This document shows, one piece after another, positions 31,701 to 46,700 of a DNA stretch of 64,000 bases (within the stretch, counting starts at the first letter, position 1; each line of letters opens with the position of its first letter). The notes beneath the pieces were generated by a model, which saw nothing but the letters and a program-made list of their open reading frames with translations, was not told the DNA's origin and searched no databases. Origin of the DNA: Turbatrix aceti (taxonomy: Eukaryota > Nematoda > Chromadorea > Rhabditida > Panagrolaimidae); NCBI GenBank assembly GCA_963969345.1, contig OZ017766.1, positions 1,674,001 to 1,738,000 of the forward strand, in the 5' to 3' direction. Position numbers and translations under genes: made by a program.

Positions 31701-34700
31701 ATGACTCGGTGTCGCAGGCACACTGCCACCACCTCCTCTTCCCCCAGCAGCGTCAATGTCGATGTCGATGGCCGCGATGCGGCCGCACCGAAGCGCCGAT
31801 GACGACCTCGCCGAAGCCGGCACTCGGACGACGCGTCGCTGTTGCTGCTGACGGTTTTTACGGGAATCATCATTTACGACGACTCCGTCATCGGGGCTGG
31901 ATAGAAGAGTCTCAAACATGATCATGGATCTCGACATGCCCGCTGCGGAAAGCGATGAGCTCCGACGCGACAAAGTCGATGAGCGGCAACCACCGTGGTG
32001 GTCCCTGCCACTGCCACCGGCATAGGATGAGGCAGAGGATGCTGAAAGAAACGCTAGGTCCACAAAACCCCTCAAAAGCGCGGAAAAAAGGTGAAAGTAT
32101 CATTTTTGACCCAAAAAAATAAGAAAAATATATTAGCAGCGAAAAAAAGGAAAAATTAGGCAATAGACAGGTAAATGAGTTTTCTGAAGACAAAACATAC
32201 CGGTCACGCTTTGGCGCCCGCTGCTGTACCCCTCGGAGCCCATGGTGGGGTGCCGGGGTGAGAGTGGAGCCAGGGAGAGCCTATAGGGACTGCCCGGAGA
32301 CGAGGGGTCGATGAAAGCCTTCAGATGTCCCTGGCGGTCGAGGGAGTGCGTGTGGTACGCGTTGGCCAAAGGTGGCGTTGTCTGGTAGCCTGCAAGCGCC
32401 ATTAAAACGTTTTTTAAAGCAATTTTGAATTGGCCATATGCCTGCCAGTTGTCTTGAAAAAATGACAGCGAACATGCTTGTGTTGTTCGAATTTATCAAA
32501 CATCGGTTACACCTGTCCGAACACCGGGAGATGGAAAAGCCATTAATCAACGGTTAGTAAAAACAAATGTTGCAGGACGCAACCACTTTTCAACCCATCA
32601 AACTTTGCTGGCTGACCATCAGTGGCAGGCAGATGTTTTGTTTTTCAAAAAATGTGCATAAAAAATTTTACTAAAAAAATTAAAATAAAATTCTTATTTT
32701 TCAAAAAAAATTTTAAAAAATAGCAGATAGATTTAAATTTCTTTCATAAACCAAGAAGTAAAAAAATTATTTGGCGCAATTTTTTTAAATTTGCCCAAAC
32801 TGTTCAGAAATGTTTCCGAATTAGAAAAAAACTCACCGTTGTGGGGCAGCACCTGGTAGTGCCCTCCTCCGTTGACCACCGATGCCGCGGACGACGAAGG
32901 ACTGTGATGCCGTCCGCCGCTGAGGGTGGTCGTCTGCCTGGCGGACGCGATAGACCTCCCGGTCGAGGGCTGAGCGTAGCGGAGCGAAGACCTCCCGGGG
33001 CCACCGCGACTCACGCTAAGTGTGTCGCCGTCTTCACTGAGATCCACCTTCGGGATAGTAGCCGGCGTGCCCGTGGAAGCGTAGATGCGCGAGGAATACT
33101 GCCCGACGTTCTGCAAAGAGTGCAACTATGGTGGTCTAGTATTTCGAAAGCACAAATTCCTAGCGGCACCCGGTTGGGGGTGCTAGTATCGTAAAAGGGG
33201 TTTAAAGTCAAATCTTTTGGACAAACAACCCAAATGGTCAGTTGCGATGCCAAAGAGTATCGTATCGCCTTCGGAAGGGCGCTGGAAAGAAATACAAATT
33301 GGCAAAAATGACGGGTATTAACTGACATCTTGAAAAGCTTTTCGCAAGGGGCGAAAAGTGCCTGTCACCCGGCGATGATCCAGATGGCAAATAAAGAAAT
33401 TTGTTCAAATGAACGTTAATCATCGTATAAAAATTTGTGCGACTATTGAAAAATATTTTTTTATATACAAAAAATTAAAATTATATATTTTTCATTTAAC
33501 AACCAGCCGAGATGGCTTGTACTTTGTGTAAAACCAAAAACGTCCACTGCCATTGTTTTGCACAACAATGAACAACAAAAACAATCTCAGGCTCGGAAAT
33601 GTTCTGAAGCAAGCCTTTTCACAGCGCGCCTACAATTTTCGATTGGCGTGCCAACAGGTCCCGGAATTTAGTGTTAAACACGATTCAGACCTGGTAGCCG
33701 TTAGAAATGCCTAAAGCGTCTTCCTGCACCTGCGTGAATTTTTTTAAGCCCCCTGTAGTCCTGCAACTTCAGCACAGACCCTGGCGAGCCACCATGCATC
33801 CATTTAGAAATCTTCTAAGCGTGTGTGCACACGCGTCACTCAAGATCGTCCAAAGCAAATAAAAAAGGTAAAAACAAACGGAAGAAGAGACAACTAATAA
33901 CCTATCAAGTCAGATCCTAATTTGCCTCTCCTCCTGTCTGCGGAATCCCATCTCATTCCCCTCTTTTGTCACATTTTCTTAATCCGAAGCTTGCTTGTCT
34001 TTCTGATTGACCTATTAGCAAACAGGCCAAGGTACATCTGTCTGGGAGGAAATTTTCACTTCTTTCGCTTTTTCTTTACTCGCTCAAAATTTTATAGACA
34101 CAGACGTTTTTTAAGGTCACTTGAAACGCATATTTTCACAGTCCAAAAAATGCCACTAAACGTACTTTATTTGCGCTCAAAATCCTGTCTGACAGAAACT
34201 TTTGTCCTTCAGACGAAAATAAAAATTCAAAAATTCCGAAAATGCAATAAATATTTCAGAGTGCTTGCTATTTAGCGAGTCTTACTAGTATAGCGCTTGT
34301 AGTGACCACAAATGTGATCAAGCCAGCCGGCCAGGTGACCAACACACCTCCCCCAGTTTCCTCTCATTCTGTATTCAAAAGCCCATTCCATTCCAAAAAT
34401 ATAATTTTCGCACTTTTGCCAAGTGGTTGTCGTCGGGGGCATAAAAATAACGTTGGTTCCGCTTCATTGCGCAAATTGTACAACTCCCTTCATTTTGGAG
34501 ACAGAAAATTACGCAAAAGTGTTCCCGTTCGCCTGCGCTTCCGATCAACGGAAGCTGCACCGCTAAGTACTCACCGGTAGGCCTCCAGACGGCCGGCAGG
34601 ACGTCTTTGAGCGAAGTGAAAGCGAGTGATAGCCGCCGCCGGGTGGAAGCCCCGCGCCTCCGGCCGACGACGCCGAACGCTTGGAATAGCCGTTCGAAGG

Positions 34701-37700
34701 CCCGGGGCCCGTGTGGTGGCTCGCGGTCGCGACAACGGTCATTGGGAAGTCACAAACAGAGCTGCCGGTAAGGTCGTCGGTGCTGACGTCGTCAAAGTTC
34801 TCGCTGATGCCACTGGAGAGGGAAGAGCTGTCTTCAAAGCTGAAATCATGACGGTTATTGTGGTGGTCTATTCTGGAGTGGCAAATTAATCGCTTTACAA
34901 GCGTTGGTCGATAAACAAACCCGATAAGAAAATAAATAGATTTAGCTGGGAAAAAAGGGACAGGCTGAACACCCGAACTGCCCGACGGGTGGCGACCAAT
35001 TCATATACAGTTAGAGATTACAATCTAGTCATTTTCAAAATATTGACTCATGTTTAAGCCCCTTTGATTCCGTTTCATGCCCTCTTGTAAGCGCAACTGA
35101 CAGACAAACGACCGAAAGAAAAAAAATTGGTGAACAAAACCGAATGAAGAGCGGAACAACTTGTCGGGGGTGCAGGAGACCCGGAGTGCCGCGCTGCCCG
35201 CTACTTACTCGTGGGTAGTCCGTTACCAGGAAGGGGACAAGGCTCATCGGACTCCCGCTGCCCCTGTCCATGCTGCTGCTGCGGGTTGTCGCGCACACGC
35301 AGCAGTCAGTCAGCAAGCGCCAGATGGCTGAGACAGGAGGCTGACTGGACTCCGTCGTGGGAGACGGATGTTTCTGGATTGGATTTTTTCAAATTCAAAA
35401 ATTTTAAATAAAATTTTTTTCAATAAGCTAATTTTCAAATTTAGGAAGGAAATGTATTACTCGCTAGCACGTCGTCCCGCAAACAAATCAACAGGTCGAC
35501 CGGTGAGCCAAGTCAAGCGAACATCTATCCGCGGTCCGTGGCGGCCAGGTCGTGCCCGAAAGAAGAAAACGCCCGCTGTAGTCGCAGATGTGTGTTCCAA
35601 CCGGATCACTGTGTGAGGTCACCCCCCCCTCTGGAGGTAGCCGGTGGGAAGCACAATTCAAAGTAAACCGCCATTGGATACATCCGCCCTATATCCACAC
35701 AACCCCCTGGAAAAGGTAATCGAACCACATCCAATGAAAAGTACAGTTGTAATTAGACCACCCGACAGAAAACAAAAAACGGACCCCATACCCGTATTGC
35801 ACTTGTAAAAAATTCAATTCAAATTTCAATTTTTGTATAGGACTCAACAGCGCGCGTGCCTGCCGGCTTCCTGTGTCGCGGCAACTTCCTAAACAACGGA
35901 TGTATCCGGCAAAAAGCGCAGGGAGTGGAAAGGAGGATGCGATGAATACGCAACAGAGGAAAATGCGCCAAAACATCTGTTTCGATGACAACAAAGTAGT
36001 CCTTGTCGTGATTTCCGCATTCAAAAAATGTGTAAAGTCGCCGGCGTTGTCGTCGTCGTCGGCTCCAGCCTTTCAAGGCGCAAATGACTTTCTTTCTTTC
36101 ATTTTGCCTTGTAGTTACAAAAAAGCATAAATAAACACGCAATGTGGCATGCCGGGGTAGGTGACGGTCCTGTCCGGTCATCCACCTTCGACGCGCGTCC
36201 AAAGAAGAGGAACAAAGTTGACAGCAAGAAGGGGGAAGGTTAGACGCCTCTTCCTTTTCGCTAATCTGCGACAATCAGGCATACAAAACGTTTGATTTGA
36301 GGTCGTGAGAACTTTTTTGAGTCCTTTGATCACGCAAGAACGAAAAAAAAAGAGCAGGTAAACTGAGCAATTTTTATTCTTTGAAGGCAACTTGGACGGC
36401 AAGGGCAGCGAGGCGCGACGTAGTCATCAGGCAAGACAGCAGCAACAGAAAAATACAAGACAGGAGAGAAGCAATCAACAGAATAACCGACGGAGCCTTT
36501 GGCAGCAACCAGGTGGGGTCAGAGCAACGACGCCGCGGCGTGTGCAAGAACAGCAAAAAACAGACCGTCGCGGTATTTTCGCGTTTGTTGAACAGTCAAT
36601 GAATGATACGACTACAGGCAGGGAGTGAAGCAGGCCTGCGAGAGAACGAAGCAATCGTGTTAAACGGAATTCAATGCAATAAAGACCTTTCAAAGAGCCA
36701 AAAAAGGAGAAGCCATGACGTTTCTTTTCTTCTCTCGTTCCGTAAACTTTTCTATTGTCAGCGAGGCTAACGGAGTGCTTACGTGTGTACGTGAGCTGGC
36801 AATCACGGCAACGACACAGTTTGACCGACAAGAAACGAAAGTGGTCTGAATGTTTACAGACAAGCAGCACTTCTGGTCTCCAAAGTAATCGACAATACTT
36901 TTTTAATCAGAAACTGCATTTCACGGCTCTTACAAAAGGCATTTGCCAGCCTGTCAACAAGTTTTAGGAGCTTCAGTTAAAGCCCCAACTAAAAAGCCCC
37001 ATAAGACCCAGGAAAAAATTAATCCAATTGCGCAACCGACCAACTTATAAATAAATGCCGTTCCATTTTAAATTCAAACAACTTGCGTGACGGATAACAT
37101 GGTAGCAGCACATAGTTGACCACTCAACTGACCGCCTGCTCGGTGGCGGGCAATGATGCACAAACATTTTTCAAATTGCACGACAGGGCACCAGACGGGA
37201 GTGGAAGTGCGCAGGACAGATCGTCAGTCCACTCTGCAAAGTGCCCTCTAGGGGAAACTCGAAAACTGTTTAACAATACATTTGCATAACTGAGGATCTC
37301 GAAGAGTGCCTGTGGCGCTGTGTCCCCTCGGACTCTGGGAACGCCAAGAGCGGTCAGGTGAGTCCCAACTCAGAGAGTTGTAAAGAAAATCCATCCTGCC
37401 TGCCAGCCATACAATCCGATCAGTGCAATCACGCATGAAATGACTCCAAAGCTGGTGAACAGTCGGCGCTGGCCTTGTCCGCATCACCGAGTGAGTCAAG
37501 GTTCGGTTTCAATTCAAGTTCCACCATGAACCTAAGCAAAAATCAAGAAACCGTTGTCTGCCTTGTCAGCGATGGCAAAACAGGCTTGTAAGTGCATCGT
37601 TAGCCGCAAAATGACATAAAAAGCATATTAATTGCCGGCACAAAGGGACGACGAGGGAAACAATGCGCAAGAGACGAAACACAGAAAAAAGAGACAAAAG

Positions 37701-40700
37701 AATGAATCTGTGTCTGAACCGGCTTGGATCGAGTCGGAGATACAAAACGAGTGAGACAAATGGCCTGTGATGTGGTGGCAGCAGCGGGGGTGAATGGCGG
37801 CATCGGGCGCCGGTTAAAGGACGAACAAGGGGGTATAGAGTGCTGCAAAACACGCTAAACCCCGCGTCAGACTGTCCTTTCGCCGAGACTCCTACCAAAA
37901 AGGTCGGGTGGGTATTGACTCGAGCAGAAGGTAGCTCTCCAGTCGATCCCGAGTCACAACCTCCTTGCCGCAGAGGCAGGCACTTGACCGGCTAACTTCT
38001 CAACCGAACAGACGCCAAATGTGCTTACTTGCTCGTCCAAGGGTCGAGAGCGACAATGAGTCAAAGTGCGTGTTTGAGAGCCCTCTCCTCTTTCCTCGAA
38101 GAAAAAATGCCACAAAGTTGTAAAAAAAACTAGCAGAAAAGAAAATAAATCACAACTCGACTAATGACTCCAGCTCTGCCTCGACGACGCCAAGAGGGTC
38201 ATATTGGCAGGCCAGCAACCCAGCTTGCATCTATTCCAGGCACATTCTTTGTTGACGTAGACAAATGCGCGAAAAACGACGCAGGAGAGGCGATTTGTGT
38301 ATAATAATTGCATCGCTCACAGCCAACTGTCATTTGTTGGACCCCCGACCTTCGGCCTCGCGCAGCAAAAAAAAGACAGAAATCAGAGCGAGGAAGCCAA
38401 ATGAATAAAAAACCGTCCCTGATGCTAGTGAGAACCGGAGTGAACAGAAAAAAAACGGAAAATGAAGCTCCGGATATCCGCCAAGTAGCATGAAAATTAA
38501 ATTTTTTTGCAATCGTAAAAAAATTCAAAACACGCTAGAAAACCCGAATAAAGTCCGTTTTGTGTTTTTTTTTGCAACCAAAAAGATCTCCAGTAAAAAA
38601 TGACTAACTTAAAAAAATACCGTTCAGAATCGAATTAAAAAATTTACAATTCATACTTTTGTGAACAATTAAAAAAATAAAACTTTTCAACAAACATTTT
38701 TTACATTACAAATTAAACGCCAATGGAATGACCAGATGAAATCTCAGAAAAATTTATTTCGTTTCTCGTTTAAAAAAGTGCAACCAACCTGTCATTAAAA
38801 TCGTATCTCGAAGGATTTTTCATGCCACGAATAACCTCGGTGGATACCATTCTCGAGTGTTTCTTAGCCTGGGCCTGAGCTTCAGAGAGTTTAGTCGGCG
38901 TGTCCGGAATGACCAAAGCCTCGCCTTCACCGACAACGAATCCCGAGGTCGAAGTGCGACAACTCGAAATCGGCTGAGGTGCTCCTGTGGACGGGGGAGG
39001 GCAGCGGAGAGTCGTCGATATTGAGGTTAGCGAGTCGTCGCTCACGAGTCCCGATCCTTCGCCACCGGGGAGTTTTGCTGAAAAAAAACCTTGTTTTAGC
39101 GTCTCTCAGCCAAGCAGAAGCTTCCGACTGCCACATGAGTACAATTAGCCCGGATAGAGGGGGTGTGGGAAGAGAATAATAGGATTAGCGACCCCCGCAC
39201 AGCTCGCGCCGTGTTCGACCTCATGTAAGTGCGCGAAAAAAAACGAGGTTATCCAACTGTGCATTTAAAGTCGAGCATAAACGCCAAACAAACACAAATC
39301 CCCCCGTAATGACGTCTACGGATGCCAGTAATTCCCAGCATGTTGAAGAGTGTCAACGGAGACTCATAAAGTCATAACTCGCCCCCTTCGGTCCTGTCCG
39401 GTACGCGTCCTCATTCCGAATCTCACTCATCGACAGTGACACGGCTCTTACGACCTGTGGGAAAGCGAGAAGAACGCTTCATATCTCATAATCTTCTCAA
39501 CGGTCACTCCGACGGTGGTAAAACCAGAAGATAAGCACTGACATGATCGTCACCTGAGCGGCCGGTCATTGCCCGCACAGGTGAAGCGATAAAAAAGAAT
39601 CCTTTGCGCACACCCTGCCATTTGATCGAAAAAAATTGAAATACACATAACATTTTTTGAAATTCACTCTGTGAAAAAAAAATATTCGATACAAAAATGA
39701 AATGATCGTATTTTTATGCGGATTGTAAAAATCAGAAAGTGGTTATAATTAGTGACATTTCGCACGACAAGCTGGTTTGTGCTCATACACCTGCTTCAAA
39801 TTTTTTGATAACCCTGTAAATTTTTTTGCACAATAAAAAATAAATCAGCGCTTTTAAGTTAAAAGTTTTAAAATAAAAATGTTTTTTTTACAAAAAATTG
39901 TAAAATAAAATTTTGAACGCCAACCACCCGCCAGAATGCTTCGAAAAGCAAACAATATGTTGCCAATTGTACTCTAAACAATGCCAATGCCAACACAATA
40001 TAAACCCCCTCCCAAAAGCGTCGAGCAAACAGGTACAGACACGCGTATCTCGATTTCTAATTGTGCACCATGTTGTCTTGTCATTCATTGTTTACCACAC
40101 ACACAATGATCCAAATCCCATTTGTACCCCCTGCTCTGCCCGAGCCAACGCGTGCCAAAATGGTTGCGCGAAGACAACAAACAATGACGCCTGCCTGCCC
40201 GGGTGGGTATATGATTACCTGCAATGAGCAGACCAGAAGGACGGCATCATAACCAGTAAAAAAAAGCAGCGTAAAACAACCTTGCATCCATTCTAGACTC
40301 TTTGACCGATGCTGGTGGCCTGAACCACTAGGGAGGAAAAAATCAGGAAGAACAATGGGGGTGGTCCTACAACGGCCTCCTCTCGGGATTTTGCACCACC
40401 GCTGTGTGTGGTAATTAGTCAACATCATTTGTGACCGTTCAATTTTTTGCCAAACTATCCTTTTTGCCTCTCTGAGGACCAACAACTTTCTCATTGCCGT
40501 ATGGGTTGTAAAAGTACAGCAGTGAACATGAACATCATCCAGTCGGGCTACTATCATCTATTACCCCGCGGTCCTTGTCTTTCTTTGTCCGTGTCCATGA
40601 CCATGACAACGACACGCAGCGCCTTTTTTTACAAAACGATAAATAAGCGCGCTCGCAGACCCGTGGCCGCCAGGATAGACAAAAAGTTGGTTCGCCATCA

Positions 40701-43700
40701 TTGAGGAAAGATCTCTGGCATGCATTGGGGCACACGGCGTGCTCTGCTGAAGACACATATTTATCAACCGCGGCAATGGCAGATAAGAGTCTTTTTATTG
40801 GGGTGAAATATGTGCTTCCGGATAAATTTTGTAGTTCTCAAAAAACAAAAACAATGTTTTTATCAAAATAGGACAAAAATTAGACGCTCCAAACTTTTTT
40901 CAATTTATTTTAAACAAAACCGCAGATTCGCCTCAAAAAAATTAAAACAAAGGCAGCAGCTAACAGCAGCTCATAATTCGTTCGTTCCGAAAACCATTCA
41001 TCAAGCACAGCGCTTAAACCATTATTGACCGTCAGAAAAAAACCAGTCATGCACAGAGCAAGACAAGTTGATGCCCTCCGCAACAATCCAAAACCATGTA
41101 GAAGCAAAAAATACGCAATCAAAATTTTTTTGACAAAACATTTTTTGCACCTTTGGAAATCTAAAAAAGTACAAATAACATTTTTTCCAATTGCGTCTTG
41201 TTTCGAAGCCTGCTCATCATCTCCACTGCAAACAGGAGAGACCCCCCTCCAATTAAGATAATTATAAGTGCGCGCAAAAAACCCAAAGAACACTAAAATT
41301 ACAAGCATTCTTTCCTTCCGGTAACGGCTCGCGCATTCACGCAACCCTTGGCAGATGCGGTCATTCCCAGTCCGCCCAGGTACCGCGTGCAGCAAAAAGA
41401 ATGGTGAGGTCAGGTGGTATGCTATTATCGCCTCACCTCGGATGCCCGCAATGTCGGTGAAGCGGAGCGGCATCATCGGCACCACCTCCTCGATGGCTTC
41501 TTTGTCGTCGGCGTCGCTAGCAGGCAGCGCTTCGTTGTTGTTTGTTCTTTTCTGGTGCCGTTCATCGCTGATCGCTTTTTCATCGGTCGAATTGTTGCCT
41601 TTGGCCGAAGCAATTTCGGGAGCAGGCTGGCGACTGACCATGGGGCTGACGATGCCGACAGGGCCCGTCGAGCCCGGGGAACGCTTGACCTCAACGGACG
41701 GCGTCGACAGTGCAGTCGGTAGCTTCGTCATGGCCTTGACTGCAAGAGTCGGCTTTTGGTCCTGAAATAAAGATTTATTTTAGTTGATTGCGATGAAAAA
41801 GAGCCCCTTCCGTCGACCGTAGCTGGCGATCGATCCGTAAACGTGAAGAAAAGTGTTTGTTTGTATTTATGTATTTTTTTGGCTGGTTGGGATACTAAAT
41901 GAGTCGCACTACCGGTCAGTGCACGGGCACGGGGACAAGAGACCATGACTCAAAAACAATGTAAAGCAAAATGCATCGTTGGATCCATTCCAACGATGAA
42001 TTTAAAAAAAATACAGAAAATACACTATATATTTCCAATTTTTTAAAGAACAAGAGAAAAACCGAAGAATGGCCCACAGCCGGCGTTCGTGTTGGACATG
42101 TGTTTTCGATGGCTATCTGGCCTTTCGGTCACCAATCAAGACCCCCTACCATAAATCACCCGTGTCCATGACTCTCAGTCAGTCAGTCACACCTAGGATA
42201 AAAAATCCGTCGAATAAAAAATTACCTGTCCAGGTGAACAGCCCGAAGCCGTTCTAGGATTTGTAGTATCCGAGTGAACGCCGCTGTCGTCAAAGTCGGA
42301 TGGTGAGTGCGTCGACGTGCTGGGCGTCGTCTGATTGCTCGGGCTCACGCGCTGCTCGCCGCGGTCACTATCGCCTTCGCTGCTCGTGCTGGCGATGGTC
42401 TGCCGAGGCAGGACGCCCTGCGACGCTGCTGGCTGCGGCTGGCTCAGGGCTGAGGAGCCAGACGTCGTCAGCGATGACTGCTGCGACGAAAAGCCCGTGT
42501 CTTCATCGCCTGTGCCGCTGCTTTTTGAGTTTCTAAAAAATTTTACCATAAAGAATTGAAATTAACGAAAAATTACCTGTGAGCTTGGTTAGGAGAAGGA
42601 GGCTGTAGTCGCATCGCCTTCTTGCCGGCCGATCTCGCAGCTATTCCACTCGGCAGCGAGGAGGGTGGCGAGAGTTTGGTCGCCGAGGGCAGCCGCAGTC
42701 CGGTGCCGCCGCTGCCGCTGACCTGAAAAACAAGCATGTTTTTGGAAATCAATCATTGTCTGGCATAAATCGATTCGCCGCCAGCCCCGCGGTTTGTTGC
42801 CAGTCAATGGAGGCACTTTGACCCCTGCCGAGGTAAAAGTGCCCTCGAGGCACTCTGCGCGTGCCCTCCCCCGGACACGGGGGTGATTGATGTGCTGCCT
42901 GGCAGATATATGCCATTAGTCCATTACTCCATTCTGCCCGGCCCTGCCAACTGACTGACCTTTGAACCTGACGGTACAGGGATCTTGGCTGGGGTAGGCG
43001 ATTTTGAGAACGCTTTGGGCTTCAGTAGAGTGGCGGAAGTGGTTCGTGCAGATGACTGGGACTGACGGGCATCCGGCTTGGGAGTTTTATCCTTTCCAAA
43101 AAGTTTCAGCATTTTGGAAGAAGATGCAGCAGCGCCGGAGGGAGCTGCCAATCTGCTGGGGGCAACGCGAGTGGAAGTGGATGGGGGGTGGGGTCTGTAA
43201 CAGCGCATTATTATTAAATAAAATATTACAATACCAAATTAATTTTTAAGACGGAGTCTGCGAGCCGATTTTCCTATAAGGGTAAAAGCCCGACCAGACG
43301 TTTTTTACACTTTCAAATGTTTTGAGCCAAAGTTGTAGAGGACCCTAAGGGCAGTCTATATCCGCGATATTAGATTTTTGAAAAATCGGATTCTGGAGAT
43401 TTGGCTTCAGATGTGTTTTTCATAAAATCCGATGACCCGCAAGTCGAATTCGTCGAAACTGTCTCAACATTTGCATACGGGGGTTTCGGAGGACAGGGAA
43501 TACGATGGCGTACTCAGATTTTTCAAAAAACACCTGCAAGTATTTTTTATTGAATTTCGCCGCTATAAAATCGGCTGTACCGCGCCTTAAAAAAATAATC
43601 AGACCCTGACACCTATCCTATCTGAAAGAGAAATTTTTTCTGGTCAGAATCCAGTTTCTTTTGAAAAAACGTAGTTTCCGCCTGGCCTTCTGGGTCTCGA

Positions 43701-46700
43701 TTTGTAGTCAAAACAGCCAAAACCCCCTCTAAAAACATGGCGGGAAGAGCGCACGCGCAAAAAAGGGGGTTTTTTGGTCGTTTTGACGACAAACGAGACC
43801 CAGAAGGCCAGGCGGAAACTACGTTTTTTCAAAAGAAACTGGATTCTGACCAGAAAAAATTTCTCTTTCAGATAGGATAGGTGTCAGGGTCTGATTATTT
43901 TTTAAGGCGCGGTACAGCCGATTTTATAGCGGCGAAATTCAATAAAAAAATACTTGCAGGTGTTTTTTGAAAAATCTGAGTACTCCATCGTATTCCCTGT
44001 CCTCCGAAACCCCCGTATGCAAATGTTGAGACAGTTTCGACGAATTCGACTTGCGGGCCATCGGATTTTATGAAAAACACATCTGAAGCCAAATCTTCAG
44101 AATCCGATTGATCGTCGGTTGTAAAAAGTCTCGCAGACTCCGTCTTAAGAATGAATAGCTCATAAACATGAATCTATTTATATTATTTTGTTTCAATACA
44201 AAAATAAGGGAAATCAGGAGCTTTTATGATAATGCAAAATTCTTCGGTCATTTTTGACACATCAGCTTTTTTGTATTCACGCAAAAACTCACACAGTAGA
44301 GGTGTAAGAAGGCGGTTTGATAGCCGAGGCCGTCTGTGCCGGAGTCGATGGGGGCGTGTGCGTCGACTGCGTTGAATTAGTACCCGAGAGCGGCTTGAGG
44401 CGGCTCGATACCGGTAGTGTGGCGGCGACGGACGGTTCTGATAGACGACCACGGCCGTTGCAGAGTGCGGGAGATGGATGCGAGCTGTTGCTGCTGGTAT
44501 TTGTAGCGGTAGATCCTGCAAAAACCGCCGAGTACATAAACAAGCGCCTCTTTAGTAACCCACGTCCGCTCATTCAACAGAGCGCTCCTCCCCTGTCCGC
44601 CTGCCTATCTTGGCTTTTCATTTTTTAGAAAAAAAAACGATAAAAGGCTCGTAGCCATAAATCAGAAAAACGCCTTTCACACAGCCTCTCGACGGCACTT
44701 GAGTGATCGTTTTCGAAAAATGACTGCTGCTCATGGCAATGATGATGATGGCACAACAAGCGGCAGAACAGAGCAGACAGGGTGCAAAAAACCACTCGCA
44801 GGTGAATTTTTTGTAAAAAAATAAAGTTGACCTTGAAGTCTAAATTCGCTTATTTTTTATGATCCAGAAATCGGTCAATGAAAAGAAATGACAAAATACA
44901 AAAAAAACACCTGCGAAGGAGCCCTGGGCTCTAATTGTCGTGTTTGGTCGTGTGGAGGAGGAAAAGAGGAAAGAGAGTCAGATGATACTTCCGGCAACTT
45001 GCCCAGACAGGGTCGGTCCAGATTGACCGTACCAGGGCAAGATGGATGGGTTTCGGCCTGTGCGGAGTTTTTTTTGCCTCCTTCTGGTGCAACAGGAACA
45101 GGAGAACGAACGACGAGCAGACAAGCTCAGAACAATAGTACAGGCGCTCGCTGGAACTCACTCGAGACAAGTGAATGGGGGGATAGATAACAAGCTTCTG
45201 ATACAACAACCACCCCAGAGGCAAGCAGATAAAAGTAGCATGCGTCGTTTGCTGGTGTACAAGTCGTTTCTTTCGTTGCTACTTAGCGACGAGTGGTGAG
45301 TGATGAAACAATCGGATTACCACGGAGAGACAATGCAGGGGTACAAAAGGTAAAGGAGGAGGCAGGTAGTAGTGTGGGGTATCACACCTAAACAAAAGAA
45401 TGCATTTTGTTGATAAAAGAAGGCCATGAGTGTTTTTTATTTCGGAGAAAACAAATTCGGTTCAAGAACCCCGTTATTCATCGTAATTTGCAATTCATTT
45501 ACTTATTTAACGGTTTGCGCAGTTTTTATTCAAAGTTGTTATTTTTTAGAATCGTTGATGGAAAAAAACATGCGTAAAAAACAATCACGACAGTACAATT
45601 TTTTCTGTCATCGAACCACCAAATGCTGGAATTGCATAAAAGTTTTTTTGGAACGCACGTGTAAAAAACGCCAATTATACATACATTATGGCCCTTCCCT
45701 TTCTGTTCTCTTTTTCTTTTCTTTCCACAGCATAGATTTATGTGAACAGATCATTCATGATCCAGAATTTTCACAAACACCAAAAAACATGTAAATAGTA
45801 CGCATTAAAAAACTTTAAAAAAACTTAAAAGTGCAAAAAATCCGCTGTATTGGCCGCTTTTTGGTCGGCAAACAGATCGAAAATACGAGAAATCAAAAAT
45901 ACTGAAGTTGTTTTCGGTGCAACTAAGTCTTTCAGTGTGAAAACCCCACATCAAAGAATAACAAAAAAAACCCCAGATGGACATCAACTTTTTCAGACGC
46001 CTGTGCAATTATCAGGCAGGCAAACGAGAAAAATGAAAAGTTCAAAAGAAAAGAAGGAAATCGGCAGGGAGGTGTCATCGGGAAAGGTACACAAAAAGGC
46101 TGGATGCGCAAAAAAACTGGGTTTGGTTGAACAAATAGCATTGTCTCGTTGATTCATGTACAAATCGTCATAATTGACAAAAAAAATAAATTCGAAGCAA
46201 AATTCTAACAAACTTGAAAAAAATGTGTTCAATGATAAAATTTCATCGGTTGAAAAAAAATTATATGACCTTACTGTCGAGAGACAAATGAAATTGTATT
46301 TGCAGCAGCTGGGTGGTATAAGACGAGAACGTAAAGAGCAGGCCCTGAAAAAGTTGCCTTCTTCCCGTCCCCTGGCCGGGCCATGGGCGGTAAACAACTC
46401 GTTGTTCTCCGGCCAGCTAGCTCAAGGCTTGATAACTTCCTAAGAAGTCAAGTAGAGGGCAACTCAGTACCCCTCCCTCCGTGCCCATTCTATAACCGGC
46501 AGATTGACACCCTCGGTTCGCCGAGTTGACTGACTGGCTCTGCGCAGGACAACGCGCGAGGCAAGGGCAAGATGGCAATTTGAGTCCAGTCGCCTGGGCC
46601 GTCGTGTGCCTTGAGGAATATAAATAGGAACGAAAATAGAAAGCGTCGGTAAGAAGGTTGAGGGGAGGGAAAATCGCACATGAGTGGGAGAAAGGTCCCT

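Noticed and set aside
36475..36870. 131-codon minus frame in unc-53 intron 12
   Set aside because: No splice context, no family resemblance, residue composition like random translation.
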